A stretch of 64,000 bases of DNA from positions 868,001 to 932,000 of the forward strand of contig NZ_JAQPCN010000001.1 in the NCBI RefSeq assembly GCF_028464225.1, given 5' to 3'. The DNA comes from Zeaxanthinibacter sp. PT1. Its GTDB lineage: Bacteria; Bacteroidota; Bacteroidia; Flavobacteriales; Flavobacteriaceae. A model generated the notes under the pieces. The model did no database searches. It had not been told where the DNA came from and saw nothing but the letters and a program-made list of their open reading frames with translations. A program made the translations under genes and the position numbers. Position 1 is the stretch's first letter. Every line of letters begins with the position of its first letter. This document shows positions 1-10,013 of the stretch, piece after piece.

Positions 1-3000
1 TGCGATTGTTTTCCTTACACCACTTCTACTGCCGGAACCTACCAGTTCCGAGTAACCGACAGCCAGGGATGTGTGGGAGAATCCAATATAGTGACGGTAA
101 CTCCTGCCGTAAACCCACAAGCAACTGCGATCACTACCGACCCTTCCTGTAACGGGAACAGTGATGGGGTCGTGGAAATAGATATCGATGCTAGTTTCGG
201 CGTTGCACCCTACCAAGTGGATTTCAATGGTGCCGGGTTCACCGCACAAACCGTGTACAGCGGCTTACCAGGTGGCAATTATAACTATATCGTAAGAGAC
301 AGTAAAGGCTGTGTGTACAATGACACCGCCGTACTGAACGATCCTGCGCCCTTTATCGCAACAGTAACACCAACCAATGTATCCTGTGGTGGTGCCGGGG
401 ATATCCCCGGGAATATCGTAGTAGATATTACCAGTGGCGGAGTTCCGGGCTTTACTTATACCCTGTATGATAACCAGAACAACCTCGCTGTAACAACCAG
501 TGCCAATCCACAAGTAACAGCAGCCACATCAGTTACCTTTGATGGTCTTGAATTTGGCGACTATTACATACGAATTATCGACGCCAATGGCTGTGAATAT
601 TACGAGAACCCAATCCGTATCTTGTCCAACCCTTTCCTGAGCCTGAGTTCGGCTCCGGCTGCGGTGGACTGTATCAGCGGAGGAACCGTCGAGCTCCTGG
701 CTTCCGGTGGTTCTGGTAATTATACCTTTACCATGTACGATATCGGGACGCCTCCGAATACAGAAGTAGCCGGGCCTGGGGCAAGCGAAGAAACAGCAAC
801 TTACACCGGTCTTAACCCGGGGCAGACGTACATCTTTAAGGCAGTAGATAACGCAAATGGTTGTACCAGTTACGTAGAAGCGACTATCCCTAATGTCTCG
901 CTTATCGACGTAGTTGCAGACCCGGTTATACAGGATATCAGCTGTAATGGTGCCAATGATGGTTCCATTAGCTTCCAGGTAGAAGATTATGATCCTAGTG
1001 TGGTTAATATCAATTTCAGTATACTGCGTGCTGTTTCTAATATTCCATTAGCCGGACCGGGCTACAGCGGGTCTTTCCCGACCAACGGGGGAGCGCCGAC
1101 CGTAGCACATACGATTTCAAATATCCCTCCGGGAGATTATGTCCTGTTATTCGAGGAAAATGAGAGCCCATTCTGCTCTAACACTTATGCGTTCAGGATC
1201 ATAGAGCCTACACCATTGTCACTGAACCTCTTGGATCAGAATAATGCCAATTGTAACGAATTCGGCCAGGTGACTGTACGTGCCCAGGGCGGAAGCGGTC
1301 CTTATACCTATGCTTTCGTAGAAGATGGGAACGCACCTGTTGCAGCCGATTTCACAAGCAGTTCTTATGCCGAACTGGATCCTGCGATTAATACCGCCTG
1401 GGATGTTTACGCCCAGGACGCCAGGGGTTGTATCACCGCTCCTATAGACATCACAGTCACAACAGATCCAAGCCCGGTCATAGACCTGGTGGCGCTGAAC
1501 CAGTGTGCTGCACAGGAAGGAAGTTTTGAAATAGAGGTAACGCTGAACATCGAAGGCGTCGGCCCCTATACCCTAAGCCTTAATGGCGGGGCATTCCAGT
1601 CCTGTACCCTTACCAATGCTGGAGATACTAAATTATTTGGCGGGCTCAGCTCCGGTACCCACACCGTAACCATCCGCGATTCCAATGGTTGTGAGCACAG
1701 TATGAGTGTGGATGTGTTTCCTCCTTCTTCATTGTCTGCAGAAGCTACGGTACAACCTACCTGTGCACTGAACGACGGGCAGATCCTGCTAACTCCTTAC
1801 GGGGGATCCGGAGCCTATACCTATGACCTGATCAATAACGGAACAGGTCTGAGCGAAGCCTTCGGAGGTGTGCCACAGGCATCCCCTTTATTTACTGCCC
1901 TTGCCCCGGGTAATTATACCGCCTATATCTACGATACCGTTGCTGTGGGTTGTAGCGCCTCGGTGACTTTAGATCTTGAAGTGCCTACCGCAGTGAGCTT
2001 CACAATTATTAAGAATGATGTCTCCTGTAATGGAGGAGCAGACGGAACCGCTACAGCGGTACTGCCTGCGGGAATGAATAATCCTCCTTATACCTATCAA
2101 CTTCTAGATGCGTTTGGAATACCCATTACAGTTATTCCACAAGCCAATAATACTTTTAACGGACTTGCTGCCGGGGATTACCAGATCCGTGTGATGTCTG
2201 CCAGGGGTTGTTCCAGGGTAGAACCTGTCACCATTGACGAACCATCAGTTGTAATGGCTTCTGCTACGAATACGGAATTCAGCTGTAATCCAGATAATAC
2301 CGTTGCCCAGGCTACGATCACCGTGAACGGGGTTGGTGGTACAGGCAGCTATATGTACAGTATTGACGGAGTTAACTATTTCAGCAATAACACCTTTAAT
2401 ATCAATGATACTGGGGCGGTACAGAACCTGACCCTCTGGGCCAGGGATGCCAACGGTTGTGCCGATGATTTCGCTCTTAGCGTTAACCCACTGCCAAAGA
2501 TCACCGATGTAGCTGTGACCAGGCAAGTGGCTATCACCTGTGCTAATGACGAAACAGCCCGAGTTACGGTAACTGACGGGTCCGGAGATTTTGATTTTGA
2601 CCTGCTGCCTATAGGATCTGCGCCAACGCAGAGTCCCGGTGCAGGTTTCTATACAGCCGATTTTGACTTGGCAGCTCCAGGAGATTACACTTTCAGGGTA
2701 ACCGATAATGTTACCGGTTGTTACTACGTGACCACTCCATATACCGTAGATCCATATGATACTATAGAAGTAACTGCTACAGCAATAACACCTGTGACCT
2801 GTTTTGGGGATAGCGACGGTGAATTGGAAATCAATGTTAGCGGCTATACCGGGAATTATAACTACCAAGTATACCTGGCCAATGGAACCCCAACCGCCAT
2901 CAGTGGCGTGGGGAATACCGCGACTAACCCCATGACCATCGGCGGATTATCTGCAGACAATGTTTACGTGGAAGTGGTGGCGACAGACACCCCATTCTGC

Positions 3001-6000
3001 GATGATAACAGCAACACGGTGACCATTGGATCGCCTAATGCTCCACTTCAACTGAACCTGATCTCTAATATCAACGCTAATTGTACCATTGGCGCCCAGG
3101 TAAGTGTACAGGCCAGCGGTAGTACCCCGGCTTTTGAATATGCCTTTGTACCTACCACCACAAGCCCGGCCGGACTTTATGGACCGAGTACCGATGCTAC
3201 GCTGAGTCCTGCTGTTTACCCGGCAGATTACGATGTGTACGTGAGGGATTCCAGGGGATGTACTACCATGATCACCATTACCGTGGACGAAGATCCGATG
3301 CCTACCGTTACAGCACCGGCCTTTGCTACAGACCAATGTACCTCTGACGGTACCTCTTACGCCTTTACAGTAGCAGGAACAGGAATTGCTCCGCTGCAAT
3401 ACAGTGTGGGAGCAGGGTTCCAGAGCAGTACCACCCTTAACGTGAGTGCACCGGGAACCTATACCGTTACAGTACGTGACGGCAACGGCTGTACCTCGAC
3501 CGATACTATTGATATACTGCCTCCGCTAGGATTAAGCCTGGTGGCCAGTGTACAACCTACATGTGCCCTTAATGACGGTGAGATCAGCATCACGGCCAGT
3601 GGTGGTTCCGGAAGCTATGAATACGACCTTCTGGATCCGGCCATGGTCAGCGTGACCGGCGGTGCAAGACAAGCTTCAAATACCTTTGCAGGACTGGCAC
3701 CGGGAACCTATACGGCTATCGTATTCGATACTGCCGGATCCGGATGTGACCAGCAAGCCCTGGTAACCTTAGAGGTGCCAACCCCGGTGAATTTCAGTAC
3801 GACCAAAAATGATGTTTCCTGTAATGGAGGAAGTGATGGTGATATCACCGTTATCTTACCTGCATCCAATGATAATCCACCATATACTTTTACCCTGGAC
3901 GATGGGATCAACCCACCGGTGGTACAAAACGGAAGGGTTTTCAGTGGACTTCCCGCAGGAACTTATGACATTACCGTAACCTCTGCACGTAACTGTGTGG
4001 ATACCCAGACCGTTATCATTGATGAGCCCGCGGTAGTAACCCTTTCGGCTACGGCTACATCCTTTGCGTGTAACGCTGCAAATGGTAAAACTCAAGCCGT
4101 AATCTCTACTGTGACCGGTGGAGGAACCGCACCCTATACCTACAGTATAGACGGTACTAATTTCCAAAGCAACAATAGCTTTAATATTAGCGATACCGGG
4201 GTTCAGCAGACCATAACAGTAACTGTAAGAGATGATAACGGATGTATCGAAACAGATACGGTCATCATTGATCCGTTAAATGTCTTTACGGCAACAGTAA
4301 CACAGGTGAACGCCATAACCTGCGCCAACCCGGAACAGGTGATCATCAATATCTCTGATGATGGTAACCCTGCCAATACCTATACTTTTGAACTACTGCC
4401 AATTGGTAATCCTAATGGTGTACAAACTGGCAGTCCAACGAATACTTCTGCAGAGTTTGACCTGATGGATATCGGTACCTATACCTTCCGCATTACGGAT
4501 AATGCTACAGGCTGTTATATTAACACTGTTGCCTACGAGGTGCTCGCATTCGACTTTATGGAGGTTGAAGCTACCGCAATATCACCGGCCATCTGCTTCG
4601 GAGATAGTAACGGGGCCCTGGAGATCAATGTTACCAATTATACCGGTGCCTATACTTACGAAGTCTTTACAATGGGTGGAGTGACTACAGGAATTACCGG
4701 GGCCGGGAATACATCGACCAGCCCTATGACCATAGGCGGACTACCGGGAGGAAACTTCTATGTAACCGTTTCTGCTACGGACACGCCATTCTGTGATGAA
4801 AACTCGAATAATGTAGTCATTGATTCACCTACTAATATACTGACGGTAAATACCCAGGAAGTAGCCAACGTAGAATGTACTAATGACCAGGGAGAGATCC
4901 TAGTGGATCCGTCCGGAGGTTACATGCCTTACAACATCGTGTTGACCAATACCACTACAGGCCAGGTATACACCCAGGCTAATGTGAACAGCTACGTCTT
5001 TAGAGCCTTGTCTGCCGGTAGTTTTACCGTAGATGTTACCGATGCTTCGGGATGTACGATCTCGGACAGTGAGACCTTGGTACAACCAAGTATGATCACC
5101 GCCGGAATTACTGCTGCTCCTGCTACTCTTCAATGCTTTGGAAATACTGACGCAACGGTTACCGCTACCGCTGTATCCGGGGGAGAAGGCAGTTATCAAT
5201 ATCGCCTGAACCGCTACGATTCGGCAGGGACAACCCTGTTATCGACCGGGGGAGCCCAGGTGAGCCCAACGTTCACTAACCTGGGGGCTGGCGTCTACAG
5301 TATCAGTATTTCTGATAGCTGGAGCTGTGATGTGGAAACCGCCCAGGTGACCATCACCGAACCTGCAGAGGTAGAGAGTTCATTAAGGCAGATCAGTACT
5401 CTGAGCTGTAATAACCTCGCCCGGTTAGAATTAACTGCCACAGGTGGAACCGCACCTTATGAATACAGCACCAACGGGGTATCGTTCAGCCCGATGTCCG
5501 GCGGAAACAGCCACGTATTTAATGTTTCGGACGGGGTATACCAATACTATGTCAGGGATGCATTCGGCTGCGAGGCGACGATCTCTAACCAGGTTTCCGT
5601 CGATGCCGTACCACCTCTAAGCCTGAACCTGGATACCAGCGCCGCTGTGATCAATTGTACCGGCGAAGCTACTGCAACAATTTACAGCAGGGCTAGCGGA
5701 GGACTCGGAAATTATTCCTACGAACTGTTCAGCGATGCAGCCCTGACCAGTCTTGTTGCAGGTCCTCAGAACAACGGGGATTTCAGCAACCTCGCTGCAG
5801 GACAATACTATATCAGGGTAAGCAGCATGGATTGCGTGGAAGTTTCACCGCAGATCCTGATCCAGGACCCACCGCCATTGCAGATCGATGTACAGCAGTA
5901 TACTGATGTCACCTGTGCAGGGGAAGACGATGGTACCATTACCGTAGAAATATCCGGTGGTTCAGGAAATATATTATATGCCATCAGCCCGAACCTGAAT

Positions 6001-7080
6001 AAGTTCAGTAGTGAAAATACATTTACTGATCTCGCCCCGGGTGTTTATGACGTGATCGCACAGGATGTCAACGGATGCTTTATTCCATTCCAGTTTACCA
6101 TCACTGAACCAACACCGCTAGAGGCCACTTTTACGACCTTACCGGAGGTTTGTGCCGGGGAAGAGGACGGAAGTATCTCTTTGAACATATCGGGAGGTAC
6201 AGCGCCTTACAGGACTGCATTCAATGCTAACGATGATAGTGATTTTGTAAACGGTCAGACCGACTTTAACAACCTGGCTGCCGGTACCTATGTCATCTTT
6301 ATCAGGGATGCACAGGATTGTGAGACCAACGTGATCGTCGAGGTAGAAGGCGGAGTTAACCTGAACGCTATGATCAGCCCGGTTTACGAATGTAGCGGTG
6401 CCATCCCGGACAACTATTTGGATATTGTCCTTGAGGATGAGACTGTGGCCGACGATGTGATGTATGCCCTGGATTCAACCGATCCTGCAGATATGCAGCT
6501 CGATCCTGATTTCAGGAACATTCCGCCCGGAGATCACTTCATCAGTATCTCGCATGCCAATGGCTGCCTGAGAACCATCGACTTTACTATCGAATCCTTT
6601 GAGCCTTTAACGCTGGTTCTCGAACAACATAACATGAACGAGATCACAGCTGTAGCTAACGGGGGCGGTGGAGACTATACCTTCACTTTTGACGGGCGTA
6701 ACAACGGGGATAGAAATACCTTTTTCATCAACAGGACCGATACCTATACGGTAACTGTGGAGGATGCCAATGGCTGTACCATGTCTGCCGAAATTGCGAT
6801 GGAATTCATTGATATTGAGATCCCGAATTTCTTTACCCCGGATGGTGATGGAACAAATGACACCTGGGTACCGCGGAACCTGGAAGGCTTCCCGCAAATA
6901 CTAACCATCATTTTTGATCGTTATGGTAGAGAGGTCTATCGTATGGACAATAAGAACAAGGGATGGGATGGTTTCTACCAGGAAACCGAATTACCAACCG
7001 GGGATTATTGGTACGTGATCAAGCTGAGAGGTGAGAACGATCCACGTGAGTTCGTAGGCCATTTTACCCTGTATAGATAA
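1..7080 (+). CDS. Giant SprB-repeat adhesin with type B T9SS sorting domain, 5' truncated
   Basis: The reading frame is open from base 1, so the gene starts upstream of the window; about 2,359 residues are visible. They consist of about 25 Cys-led units of 75-110 residues (CNGNSDG, CFGDSDG, CAGEDDG and similar, followed by GG..PY.Y and a G.Y...V.D..GC ending), the pattern of SprB-type repeats. The last ~90 residues (from IPNFFTPDGDGTNDTW to the end) form the gliding-motility-associated type B C-terminal domain recognised by the type IX secretion system. The family is exported across the outer membrane and acts as a mobile surface adhesin in gliding or attachment. Units are arranged in a higher-order repeat: seven units (~600 residues) from about 943 recur from about 2800, and a third partial copy begins near 4594. 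The PorP/SprF-like gene 21 bp downstream fits the usual adhesin-partner pairing. The family call is firm; the ligand is unknown. Confidence 0.93.
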   Translation, partial: CDCFPYTTSTAGTYQFRVTDSQGCVGESNIVTVTPAVNPQATAITTDPSCNGNSDGVVEIDIDASFGVAPYQVDFNGAGFTAQTVYSGLPGGNYNYIVRDSKGCVYNDTAVLNDPAPFIATVTPTNVSCGGAGDIPGNIVVDITSGGVPGFTYTLYDNQNNLAVTTSANPQVTAATSVTFDGLEFGDYYIRIIDANGCEYYENPIRILSNPFLSLSSAPAAVDCISGGTVELLASGGSGNYTFTMYDIGTPPNTEVAGPGASEETATYTGLNPGQTYIFKAVDNANGCTSYVEATIPNVSLIDVVADPVIQDISCNGANDGSISFQVEDYDPSVVNINFSILRAVSNIPLAGPGYSGSFPTNGGAPTVAHTISNIPPGDYVLLFEENESPFCSNTYAFRIIEPTPLSLNLLDQNNANCNEFGQVTVRAQGGSGPYTYAFVEDGNAPVAADFTSSSYAELDPAINTAWDVYAQDARGCITAPIDITVTTDPSPVIDLVALNQCAAQEGSFEIEVTLNIEGVGPYTLSLNGGAFQSCTLTNAGDTKLFGGLSSGTHTVTIRDSNGCEHSMSVDVFPPSSLSAEATVQPTCALNDGQILLTPYGGSGAYTYDLINNGTGLSEAFGGVPQASPLFTALAPGNYTAYIYDTVAVGCSASVTLDLEVPTAVSFTIIKNDVSCNGGADGTATAVLPAGMNNPPYTYQLLDAFGIPITVIPQANNTFNGLAAGDYQIRVMSARGCSRVEPVTIDEPSVVMASATNTEFSCNPDNTVAQATITVNGVGGTGSYMYSIDGVNYFSNNTFNINDTGAVQNLTLWARDANGCADDFALSVNPLPKITDVAVTRQVAITCANDETARVTVTDGSGDFDFDLLPIGSAPTQSPGAGFYTADFDLAAPGDYTFRVTDNVTGCYYVTTPYTVDPYDTIEVTATAITPVTCFGDSDGELEINVSGYTGNYNYQVYLANGTPTAISGVGNTATNPMTIGGLSADNVYVEVVATDTPFCDDNSNTVTIGSPNAPLQLNLISNINANCTIGAQVSVQASGSTPAFEYAFVPTTTSPAGLYGPSTDATLSPAVYPADYDVYVRDSRGCTTMITITVDEDPMPTVTAPAFATDQCTSDGTSYAFTVAGTGIAPLQYSVGAGFQSSTTLNVSAPGTYTVTVRDGNGCTSTDTIDILPPLGLSLVASVQPTCALNDGEISITASGGSGSYEYDLLDPAMVSVTGGARQASNTFAGLAPGTYTAIVFDTAGSGCDQQALVTLEVPTPVNFSTTKNDVSCNGGSDGDITVILPASNDNPPYTFTLDDGINPPVVQNGRVFSGLPAGTYDITVTSARNCVDTQTVIIDEPAVVTLSATATSFACNAANGKTQAVISTVTGGGTAPYTYSIDGTNFQSNNSFNISDTGVQQTITVTVRDDNGCIETDTVIIDPLNVFTATVTQVNAITCANPEQVIINISDDGNPANTYTFELLPIGNPNGVQTGSPTNTSAEFDLMDIGTYTFRITDNATGCYINTVAYEVLAFDFMEVEATAISPAICFGDSNGALEINVTNYTGAYTYEVFTMGGVTTGITGAGNTSTSPMTIGGLPGGNFYVTVSATDTPFCDENSNNVVIDSPTNILTVNTQEVANVECTNDQGEILVDPSGGYMPYNIVLTNTTTGQVYTQANVNSYVFRALSAGSFTVDVTDASGCTISDSETLVQPSMITAGITAAPATLQCFGNTDATVTATAVSGGEGSYQYRLNRYDSAGTTLLSTGGAQVSPTFTNLGAGVYSISISDSWSCDVETAQVTITEPAEVESSLRQISTLSCNNLARLELTATGGTAPYEYSTNGVSFSPMSGGNSHVFNVSDGVYQYYVRDAFGCEATISNQVSVDAVPPLSLNLDTSAAVINCTGEATATIYSRASGGLGNYSYELFSDAALTSLVAGPQNNGDFSNLAAGQYYIRVSSMDCVEVSPQILIQDPPPLQIDVQQYTDVTCAGEDDGTITVEISGGSGNILYAISPNLNKFSSENTFTDLAPGVYDVIAQDVNGCFIPFQFTITEPTPLEATFTTLPEVCAGEEDGSISLNISGGTAPYRTAFNANDDSDFVNGQTDFNNLAAGTYVIFIRDAQDCETNVIVEVEGGVNLNAMISPVYECSGAIPDNYLDIVLEDETVADDVMYALDSTDPADMQLDPDFRNIPPGDHFISISHANGCLRTIDFTIESFEPLTLVLEQHNMNEITAVANGGGGDYTFTFDGRNNGDRNTFFINRTDTYTVTVEDANGCTMSAEIAMEFIDIEIPNFFTPDGDGTNDTWVPRNLEGFPQILTIIFDRYGREVYRMDNKNKGWDGFYQETELPTGDYWYVIKLRGENDPREFVGHFTLYR

Positions 7081-7101
7081 CCAACTTAACCAGAATTTAT
7101 A

Positions 7102-8046
7102 ATGCGCAAAATCCTATTTTCCTTAATGCTTTTTTCAAGTGCATTAGGCCTATATGCGCAGGAACTTACGCTACCCCAGCTATCACAGTACCTGGCAGAC
7201 AATCCCTATGTGATGTCTCCTACCTATGCCGGCATAGGGGACCACATTAAGATCCGCGTTAACGGTCTCACCCAATGGGTGGGGATCAAGGATGCGCCCG
7301 ATACACAGTCCCTGGCGGCAGACGCACGGATGGGAAACCGCTCCGGTTTAGGGATGCTGATGTACAACGATAGTAACGGGGAGACCAAGCAGAGAGGGGC
7401 ACGGGTATCTTTTGCCCACCATCTTACCCTGGATAAATACGATGATGAATTCCTGTCGTTTGGGCTTTCCTATAATTTTAACCAGTTCCGGATAGATATT
7501 GAGAATTTTGATAACCCTGATCCCAGCGTTACTGATGATCGGTCCACGACCAATCATAATTTTGACGTAGGCATGCTCTATCGAAAAGACAAATTCTACC
7601 TGAGCCTGAATGCCTCTAACCTGCTCGATAAGGACTTGTCTAAATTTAACCCGGTCTTTGAACCTAACCGTTTACGAAATTATTACGTGTATACGGGTTA
7701 TCGTTATACAAAGAATAAAAACAGCAGGCTGGAAATTGAGCCTTCTGTCTTCTTCCAACTCTTTGAGAGTGATGGCCGTTCCGTGACCGACCTGAACACC
7801 AAGTTCCGCTGGTATAATTTTGAAGATTATTACTATGCCGGGGTCACCTACCGTTTTCTCAACGACCAGATCGGGAGCCCTTTGTACATAGCTCCAATTG
7901 CCGGCTTAAAGAAAAGCAACCTGTATTTTGGCTATTCTTACCAGATCATTCTCAACGAGATCCTAGGCTTCAGTACCGGTACCCACGTGGTTACCTTTGG
8001 AGTTGACCTCTTCCAGGGTCTCAGTAATTGCCGCTGCATGTACTGA
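7102..8046 (+). CDS. PorP/SprF family type IX secretion membrane protein
   Basis: The 314-residue protein begins with a clear signal peptide ending near LGLYAQE, and its N-terminal part (QLSQYLADNPYVMSPTYAG) is the signature start of the PorP/SprF family. The rest is rich in alternating aromatic and polar strands (FLSFGLSYNF, FYLSLNASNL, YYAGVTYRF), consistent with an outer-membrane beta-barrel, and ends with FGVDLFQG. In this family each SprF-like protein helps export or anchor the type B adhesin encoded next to it, as SprF does for SprB. The gene follows the adhesin by 21 bp on the same strand, so co-transcription is likely. Role in gliding versus attachment cannot be told from the sequence. 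Confidence 0.93.
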   Translation: MRKILFSLMLFSSALGLYAQELTLPQLSQYLADNPYVMSPTYAGIGDHIKIRVNGLTQWVGIKDAPDTQSLAADARMGNRSGLGMLMYNDSNGETKQRGARVSFAHHLTLDKYDDEFLSFGLSYNFNQFRIDIENFDNPDPSVTDDRSTTNHNFDVGMLYRKDKFYLSLNASNLLDKDLSKFNPVFEPNRLRNYYVYTGYRYTKNKNSRLEIEPSVFFQLFESDGRSVTDLNTKFRWYNFEDYYYAGVTYRFLNDQIGSPLYIAPIAGLKKSNLYFGYSYQIILNEILGFSTGTHVVTFGVDLFQGLSNCRCMY

Positions 8047-8063
8047 TTCTGTACGGTTTAGTG

Positions 8064-8071
8064 TAAATTTG
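8064..8071 (+). promoter_or_regulatory. Candidate -7 box upstream of folB
   Basis: TAAATTTG matches the Bacteroidota -7 consensus TAnnTTTG and lies 16 bp before the folB start, in the 41-bp gap after the PorP/SprF gene. No clear -33 TTG is seen at the expected spacing. Confidence 0.45.
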
Positions 8072-8087
8072 CAGAAATTTATATGCA

Positions 8088-8447
8088 TTGGGAATCATTA
8101 CCATCAGCAATATCCGGCTCTATGCACACCATGGATGCCTGCAAGAAGAAGCCATTATCGGAAGCGACTACAGGGTAGACCTGGAAGTGGAAGCCAAGCT
8201 GGAAAAAGCATCTGTTACAGATGACCTGGATGATACGGTAGATTACGTACACCTCAACTATATAGTCAAAGACGAGATGAAACAACGTGCTAAATTATTA
8301 GAACATGTAGGTCAGCGGATCATTGACAGGATCTTTTCCGAAATCGGGCAGGTAGATAAGGTGATAGTTAAAGTGGCTAAATTAAATCCTCCTATCGGGG
8401 GCGATGTGGAGAGTGTTGCAGTGACCCTAAAAAAAGACAGGGTGTAA
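8088..8447 (+). CDS. folB: Dihydroneopterin aldolase
   Basis: The 119-residue protein has the length of FolB and carries family features: NIRLYAHHGCLQEE at residues 8-21 (the HG-C-EE segment of the pterin site), a VDY.H motif near residues 50-54, the helix LLEHVGQRIIDRIF, and a C-terminal VKVAKLNPPIGGDVESV strand. FolB cleaves 7,8-dihydroneopterin to 6-hydroxymethyl-dihydropterin and glycolaldehyde in folate synthesis, in the cytoplasm. The start chosen is TTG at 8088, because no in-frame ATG precedes the conserved MGII-type N-terminus; the ATG at 8083 is out of frame. The gene has its own -7-like box and ends 45 bp before tRNA-Cys. Confidence 0.9.
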   Translation: MGIITISNIRLYAHHGCLQEEAIIGSDYRVDLEVEAKLEKASVTDDLDDTVDYVHLNYIVKDEMKQRAKLLEHVGQRIIDRIFSEIGQVDKVIVKVAKLNPPIGGDVESVAVTLKKDRV

Positions 8448-8473
8448 GTTTTTTACTTCGCAGGAAAAAATAT

Positions 8474-8481
8474 TACATTTG
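8474..8481 (+). promoter_or_regulatory. Candidate -7 box for tRNA-Cys
   Basis: TACATTTG fits TAnnTTTG exactly and lies 11 bp upstream of the first base of the tRNA, a natural distance for the start of its transcript. Confidence 0.5.
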
Positions 8482-8492
8482 CACCACCAGAG

Positions 8493-8563
8493 GGCATCGT
8501 GGCCGAGTGGCTAGGCACAGCTCTGCAAAAGCTTGTACAGCGGTTCGAATCCGCTCGATGCCT
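8493..8563 (+). tRNA. tRNA-Cys (GCA)
   Basis: The acceptor stem GGCATCG pairs with CGATGCC, the D-arm reads GGCCGAGTGGCTAGGC, the anticodon loop CTCTGCAAAAG carries GCA, and the T-arm is GCGGTTCGAATCCGC. Discriminator base is T; no CCA is encoded. Length is 71 nt. Confidence 0.95.
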
Positions 8564-8568
8564 CAACA

Positions 8569-8600
8569 AAAAAGACCTGTTATAAAACAGGTCTTTTTTT
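8569..8600 (+). terminator. Rho-independent terminator after tRNA-Cys, bidirectional
   Basis: The inverted repeat AAAGACCTGT / ACAGGTCTTT with a 6-nt loop is followed by a run of T and preceded by A-rich sequence. It ends the tRNA-Cys transcript and can also serve the convergent LysE gene, whose stop codon touches it. Confidence 0.85.
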
Positions 8601-9264
8601 ATTCCTTGATCATCTCTATACCCTTTTCAAAATTCAGTTTATCCTTGGGCAGGAATCCCTTGGTTACCAGGAAAAGACCGCAGATAATAAGTATGATCCC
8701 CAGTACTTTCTTCAGGATCAGTATCCTGGGTTTTGTCAGTTTTCTTTTGAGTTGTTTCGCCAACAGTATCTTGATGAGGTCCATCACAAAATAGGCTCCT
8801 AACATACTTCCGAAAAAGACGGTTATCCGCTTAGGGTCGTTATCCACATTAGGGCCTACCACGATCAGTATACCTAACCAGAATACCAATACTCCAATAT
8901 TGATGAAATTGAGCAGGAAACCTTTTACAAACAGGTTAAAATAACCACCTCTACTGCTTTTATATTTAGCCTTCTCTTTCCCTGTCCCTCGTTTTACAAC
9001 AACTGTTATACCGTACATCAGCAGGATTACCCCACCAAAAACATAGAGACCGGGTTCATTACTGAGATTCTCCAATAACTGGAAACTACTGAAATAGGCA
9101 ATACCGATAAAGAGTATATCGGCCAGGAATACACCAAGATCCAGAAACAATGCAGCCCTGAAACCTTTGGTTGCACTTGTTTCCAGTAAGACAAAGAACA
9201 CAGGGCCGATCATAAAACTGAGTAAGAGTCCTAAGGGTATGGCTGCCTGTACGTCGTCTAGCAT
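8599..9264 (-). CDS. LysE/RhtB family amino-acid exporter
   Basis: The 221-residue protein starts with the family's N-terminal signature (PLGLLLSFMIGPVFFVLLETS, residues 10-30) and shows about six hydrophobic segments (around residues 8-28, 38-58, 72-88, 112-136, 146-166 and 180-203). LysE/RhtB proteins export amino acids or related metabolites across the cytoplasmic membrane; the substrate cannot be read from the sequence. It begins 7 bp after the GIN-domain gene on the same strand, so the two are probably co-transcribed. The two products have no obvious functional link. Confidence 0.87.
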   Translation of the reverse strand: MLDDVQAAIPLGLLLSFMIGPVFFVLLETSATKGFRAALFLDLGVFLADILFIGIAYFSSFQLLENLSNEPGLYVFGGVILLMYGITVVVKRGTGKEKAKYKSSRGGYFNLFVKGFLLNFINIGVLVFWLGILIVVGPNVDNDPKRITVFFGSMLGAYFVMDLIKILLAKQLKRKLTKPRILILKKVLGIILIICGLFLVTKGFLPKDKLNFEKGIEMIKE

Positions 9265-9271
9265 AATTCTA

Positions 9272-9949
9272 TTACATTCTTTTTATTCTACCCCCAAAGA
9301 CGGTTTTCTCATCCATCTTAGCAGGATCCCCGTAAACCAGGACTTCTCCTCCAGCTTTTACGGTAACCTTAGCATAGTCCGTGGCATAGATCTCCGCCGT
9401 AGAACCGGCGTTAACATTTACAGTACTGAATTTTGTTTTAAAATTCTTCCCATAATAGATTCCGCCTGTATTTATGGCCACATCCTGCAGGTCTGAAAGA
9501 CCACGGGCGTTGATAATTCCACCAGTCACAGATTTGATCAGCATCTGTTCTACCTCTGCAGTGATATCCAGTTCTCCGCCTTCCTGCGCTTTAAGTTCCA
9601 AAACCTGTTGTTTAATGGTCTTTTCACTACTTATCCTCGCATCTTCATTAACATCAATAACCAGGAGGGGTTGAGTGTAGTGCAATTCCACGAAGGTCCT
9701 GTAGCCTGCGAACAGTTTATCTATCTCCATCCTAATCTTAAGAACACCATCACTGTTTACCAGGGCAACCTTATTGGTATTTGCCCCGGTGATCACTGCC
9801 TTATTGACATCAGAACGCACCAGCTTTACCGATAGGCCATCATAGACTTTAACCTCTGAAAACTGCTGCAGTTCCTGTGTGACTTTTTGCTGGGCATTGG
9901 CCACAGCAATAGTCAAACCGAGGAAAAATAATATCCGTAAGAATTTCAT
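9272..9949 (-). CDS. Exported GIN-domain (DUF2807) protein
   Basis: The 225-residue protein has a signal peptide (LRILFFLGLTIAVANAQQ) and then a repetitive beta-rich region with the head-GIN-to-tail adhesin features typical of this family: FSEVKVYDGLSVKL near residue 30, and later strands of the type AGGEVLVYGDP with short alternating V/I and G/N/D residues. The family folds as a right-handed beta helix, is periplasmic or surface-located and has no settled function. It heads a two-gene run with the LysE exporter. The GIN assignment rests on recognition of the strand pattern. Confidence 0.82.
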   Translation of the reverse strand: MKFLRILFFLGLTIAVANAQQKVTQELQQFSEVKVYDGLSVKLVRSDVNKAVITGANTNKVALVNSDGVLKIRMEIDKLFAGYRTFVELHYTQPLLVIDVNEDARISSEKTIKQQVLELKAQEGGELDITAEVEQMLIKSVTGGIINARGLSDLQDVAINTGGIYYGKNFKTKFSTVNVNAGSTAEIYATDYAKVTVKAGGEVLVYGDPAKMDEKTVFGGRIKRM

Positions 9950-10013
9950 GATATAGGTTTTAGGACCAATCCCTAAGTATAAATATAAGCATCATTGCCA
10001 CTGTAGCCGAAAC

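Noticed and set aside
2245-2868. Long reverse-strand open frames inside the adhesin gene
   Set aside because: The gene's repetitive, stop-poor composition makes open frames on the other strand; translations lack any family pattern.
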